Assembly (NCBI RefSeq): GCF_027596085.1
Contig: NC_072471.1
Location: 8,125,539-8,189,538 of the forward strand
Origin: Anoplopoma fimbria
Lineage: Eukaryota > Chordata > Actinopteri > Perciformes > Anoplopomatidae
Direction: 5' to 3'
Length of the DNA: 64,000 bases
The position numbers were made by a program, and so were the translations under genes. The notes under the pieces are model-generated. The model saw only the letters and a list, made by a program, of their open reading frames with translations. It had not been told where the DNA came from and searched no databases. Positions within the stretch are counted from its first letter, which is position 1. Each line of letters begins with the position of its first letter. Of this stretch, positions 63,070 to 64,000 are shown piece after piece.

Positions 63070-64000
63070 GCAGATGCCAAGGAATAAAAGTTTGCAACCT
63101 ATGAACGTGGTTTCATGACATTCCATGTTTTTATAAGTTACTGACAATGGTCCATTCTTTTGATGACATTGCTACACAAGCAGAGTTTGTTCTGATTACC
63201 ACTGGAGTGGGATCTAATAATAAAAAAAGGGGGAGTCCAGCAGTGTTTCTCCATTTAAAACATCCAGTTTGGTGCCAGGGTATGCCTTGGCACTAAAAGC
63301 ACAGCTTTATTCAATGAAACCTCCGTTTGTTTGCTTTTGCTGCTAGGGGGGTGGAATAAAAAAAAGAGTTGGACACCAGCAGCATCTGCAAAATCTTCAA
63401 ACTGTTTCCAATAGCTTTATCCAGTTTGATACAATCACTCGGTCATGGGAGTTCAATAACAGGGGAGTGTGTCAGAAAATGTGAACATAGATTCTTCATA
63501 ATTCAGCTACCCTTGTCTCTGTGAGTTATATTAAGGCATTGACGCATATTCCAAACAGCTTACATTTTATTGTTTCTCTGATTCATTAGCAGATAAGCCC
63601 CATTGATTAAAAGAACAATAGAACTACTGGCTATGACTGAGCAGGCTGAGGGTAGTTGGCGTCAGCCATGCCAAGCACTTAGTTATGCAACCATATGGAG
63701 AGGCATTTGCTGCATGTTTATCCTCCCCCCCATCACCCTGGGGCACGATAGCATTAGCTAAACGCCTTGAAAGCAAATACTGACACCTCCCAGTGCAAGT
63801 GTCGAGGCTCACAGATGCACAAAGAGAGGAGCCAGCTGGAGGGAGAAGACAGGAGGAGGCTGCAGAAGAGGAAAGCGGGGAAAGGGAGACACGTGTCAAG
63901 TTATTTCCTGGGACACCGTGGAGCTGAAGCCAGGACACTATGGTAACCAGATGGACTTGCTGGGAGGCATATTTTCATATTTCACACCACAGCCAGTCCA
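63070..64000. other. Intergenic, nothing recognised
   Basis: No gene, RNA or classifiable repeat seen in the last 0.9 kb. Confidence 0.45.

Overview
The window is a gene-poor stretch of a teleost, probably percomorph, nuclear genome. The signs are vertebrate GT-AG introns, AT-rich noncoding DNA, many microsatellites, and interspersed repeats typical of bony fish: hAT-, Tc1/mariner- and Harbinger-type MITEs, a Ty3/gypsy copy, a Rex-like LINE fragment and several LINE/SINE tails.

Only one protein-coding gene could be read with confidence. It is myotrophin (mtpn), on the minus strand, with four coding exons between 19002 and 8301. The exons join in phase 0 with good splice sites and give a 116-residue ankyrin-repeat protein. 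A promoter-like segment lies just upstream (about 19003-19350) and carries a composite ETS/CRE motif at 19286-19301.

Layout. 1-8300: intergenic DNA and the mtpn 3' flank, with one SINE/LINE-tail copy, short tandem repeats and microsatellites. 8301-19002: mtpn, whose introns hold a Harbinger-like MITE, two widespread fish repeats, a near-perfect 20-bp hairpin (12342-12395), and a nest of MITEs in intron 1. 19003-20548: the promoter, then a second copy, in inverted orientation, of the repeat block found in intron 1, so exon 1 and the promoter lie between inverted arms. 21893-24511: a deleted Ty3/gypsy retrotransposon on the minus strand, with one full LTR, a 90-bp remnant of the other and a 5-bp target duplication. 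24512-64000: no recognisable protein gene. This stretch holds a hAT-type MITE with an 8-bp target duplication (34801-35282), a decayed LINE reverse transcriptase (about 52440-53430), other repeat copies, long simple repeats, and several TAAT-rich blocks that look like conserved regulatory DNA, the clearest at 43735-43910.

In tetrapods MTPN lies beside a large gene desert leading to CHRM2; the empty right-hand part of this window fits that picture, but no CHRM2 coding sequence is present. I found no clearly new biological system. The most distinctive signals are the inverted repeat block around the mtpn promoter, the intronic hairpin, and the fully readable history of several nested transposon insertions.
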